Source: SAR202-VII-2 sp965263165 (GTDB taxonomy: Bacteria > Chloroflexota > Dehalococcoidia > Lucifugimonadales > SAR202-VII-2). From it: DNA of 64,000 bases. The stretch covers positions 1,550,001-1,614,000 of the forward strand of contig OZ253584.1 of assembly GCA_965263165.1 (NCBI GenBank). The letters are read 5' to 3'. Positions 63,044-64,000 of the stretch are shown in pieces. The notes below the pieces were generated by a model. It ran no database searches. It was not told where the DNA came from and worked only from the letters and a program-made list of their open reading frames with translations. Positions within the stretch are counted from its first letter, which is position 1, and each line of letters begins with the position of its first letter. The position numbers were made by a program, and so were the translations under genes.

Positions 63044-63063
63044 TGTGCAACTTTCTGTGCAAC
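63044..63063 (+). promoter_or_regulatory. Possible operator: TGTGCAAC direct repeat
   Basis: TGTGCAAC at 63044-63051 and again at 63056-63063, 12 bases (about one helical turn) apart, just upstream of the modA -35 box, a usual activator position. Confidence 0.5.
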
Positions 63064-63070
63064 GTGACCA

Positions 63071-63099
63071 AAGACACCGGGACCTCCGTTCGCTAATCT
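63071..63099 (+). promoter_or_regulatory. Predicted modA promoter
   Basis: AAGACA (63071-63076), a 17-base spacer and TAATCT (63094-63099). The expected start, near 63106, coincides with the modA GTG (63107), so the mRNA may be leaderless. Confidence 0.45.
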
Positions 63100-63106
63100 G
63101 GATGCC

Positions 63107-63895
63107 GTGCGCATCCTTATCATCATCTCCGCCGGGTTACTGGCCATTCTCCTGGTCGCCTGCGGCAGCTGGCGCGACGCCCCGGCGGAGACCCTCGTGG
63201 TGTTCGCGGCGTCCTCCCTCACCAACGCCTTCACCGGCGTCGCCGGCCATTTCAAGGAGGCCAACGCTGCCGTGGACCTGGAGTTGGTCTTCGCCGCCAG
63301 CAGCGCGTTGCGCCTTCAACTCCAGTACGGCGCCGAAGCCGGTGTCTTTGCATCCGCCAACCAACGACAGCTCCAACTCGCCCAGGATGCCGGCCTGCTG
63401 GAAGAAGCGCCCCTCCCCTTTGCCAGTATGGCCCTCGCTGTGGCCGCCCGGTCCGGCGGGCCCGTTCACGCCTTTGAAGACCTTGCGTCTCCCGGCGTCC
63501 GGCTGGTGCTGGCCCACGAGGAGGTCCCCGCAGGCACCTACGCTCAACGGCTCTTGGACGGGTTGGCCCAGAACCCGGCCTTTGGCCCCCGCTGGGTGCA
63601 GCAGGTGTTGAGGAACGTCGTGTCCAGAGAGGCCAACGTCCGCCAGGTGCTCGCCAAGGTCCAGCTTGGCGAGGCCGACGCGGCCATTGTCTACGCGACT
63701 GACCTGACATCCATCCCGCCGGGTCAAGTGGAGGAGGTGCTCGCGCCCCTAGGCCATGCCGTCGAGGCCATCTGCTGGATTGGCCTGGTGAAGGGCGGCC
63801 AATACCCTGCCCGCGCCCGGGCGTTCATCGGCCTCGTCCGCTCCGAGGAGGGTCAGGCGCTGCTGGCTGCCCACGGCTTCGGAGGCCCGCCATGA
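63107..63895 (+). CDS. modA: Molybdate ABC transporter substrate-binding lipoprotein
   Basis: 262 residues with a lipobox L-V-A-C (Cys19). The mature part starts 'L-V-V-F-A-A-S-S-L-T-N-A-F', followed by 'L-V-F-A-A-S-S-A-L' and 'V-F-A-S-A-N', the oxyanion-binding Ser positions of ModA. The later 'A-D-A-A-I-V-Y-A-T-D' is also conserved. It binds molybdate or tungstate outside the membrane and delivers it to ModB. Starts with GTG, perhaps leaderless. ATGA overlap with modB. Confidence 0.93.
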   Translation: MRILIIISAGLLAILLVACGSWRDAPAETLVVFAASSLTNAFTGVAGHFKEANAAVDLELVFAASSALRLQLQYGAEAGVFASANQRQLQLAQDAGLLEEAPLPFASMALAVAARSGGPVHAFEDLASPGVRLVLAHEEVPAGTYAQRLLDGLAQNPAFGPRWVQQVLRNVVSREANVRQVLAKVQLGEADAAIVYATDLTSIPPGQVEEVLAPLGHAVEAICWIGLVKGGQYPARARAFIGLVRSEEGQALLAAHGFGGPP

Positions 63896-64000
63896 TCGCG
63901 GCGCCCTGGAGCCGGCTGCTGGGCGGTCCCGTCACTCTGTTCTTCCTGGCCTTTGTGCTGGTGTCTTTCGCGGCCCTGGCCATCAGGTCCGTCACCGAGG
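63892..64000 (+). CDS. modB: Molybdate ABC transporter permease, N-terminal fragment
   Basis: The ATG at 63892 overlaps the modA stop (ATGA). The 36 visible residues contain a hydrophobic helix (T-L-F-F-L-A-F-V-L-V-S-F-A-A-L-A-I) and run out of the window. Identity as modB rests mainly on position directly behind modA. Confidence 0.7.
   Translation, partial: MIAAPWSRLLGGPVTLFFLAFVLVSFAALAIRSVTE

Overview
The window is about 64 kb of GC-rich bacterial chromosome, densely packed with genes on both strands. It suggests a member of the Chloroflexota, probably a Dehalococcoidia/SAR202-like lineage. The grounds are a DUF951 gene overlapping pyrF, a hypoxanthine phosphoribosyltransferase with an N-terminal nuclease-like domain, an F420-dependent NADP reductase, GuaB3, CaiB-type CoA-transferases and many GTG/TTG starts. 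This placement is inference from gene content; no rRNA or tRNA gene was seen.

Layout. 1-4291: end of an amidohydrolase gene, then an envelope operon (membrane S49 peptidase, GldG-like DUF4350 protein, helical lipoprotein). 4361-14224: comM, a MetE-like methyltransferase, two MFS transporters, a CaiB/BaiF CoA-transferase, RidA and rarA. 14225-16916: katG overlapping a DUF3501 gene. 17034-20817: an IS481-like element with a broken transposase, a signal peptidase, a 33-residue membrane peptide missed by length cut-offs, a urate-oxidase-N-like membrane protein and a first IS5-type element. 21375-31436: cupredoxin lipoprotein, Ski2-like helicase, P1 peptidase, DUF2520 oxidoreductase, fused CoA-transferase, panB-panC and guaB3. 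31557-39963: the pyrimidine operon pyrR-pyrB-pyrC-carA-(GDPD)-carB behind a readable PyrR attenuator. 40111-49136: second IS5-type element, HPRT fusion, acnA, a VWA protein, a DUF5808 protein and npdG. 49081-59414 (minus strand): acs, tkt, pgi, gnd, zwf, pgl, pyrF and DUF951, i.e. acetate activation plus the whole oxidative pentose-phosphate branch. 60387-61516: an IS110 element. 61568-64000: an endonuclease III relative and a molybdate locus (Mop, PucR-type HTH, modA, start of modB).

The most striking feature is the IS110 element. Its boundaries, CT core, a promoter that forms only when the ends are joined, and a structured upstream RNA with target- and donor-guide segments can all be read from the sequence. 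The predicted target is CATCCTAACCT. It matches the reconstructed empty site and also occurs intact in another intergenic repeat of this window (41340-41350), one that an IS5-type element has already split. Degenerate copies of that repeat lie at 62250-62364 and 59564-59645.

Functionally the window joins pyrimidine synthesis (all de novo steps except pyrD and pyrE), NADPH supply (zwf/gnd and F420-NADP exchange), pantothenate synthesis, acetate/CoA-ester metabolism, oxidative-stress defence and molybdate uptake.
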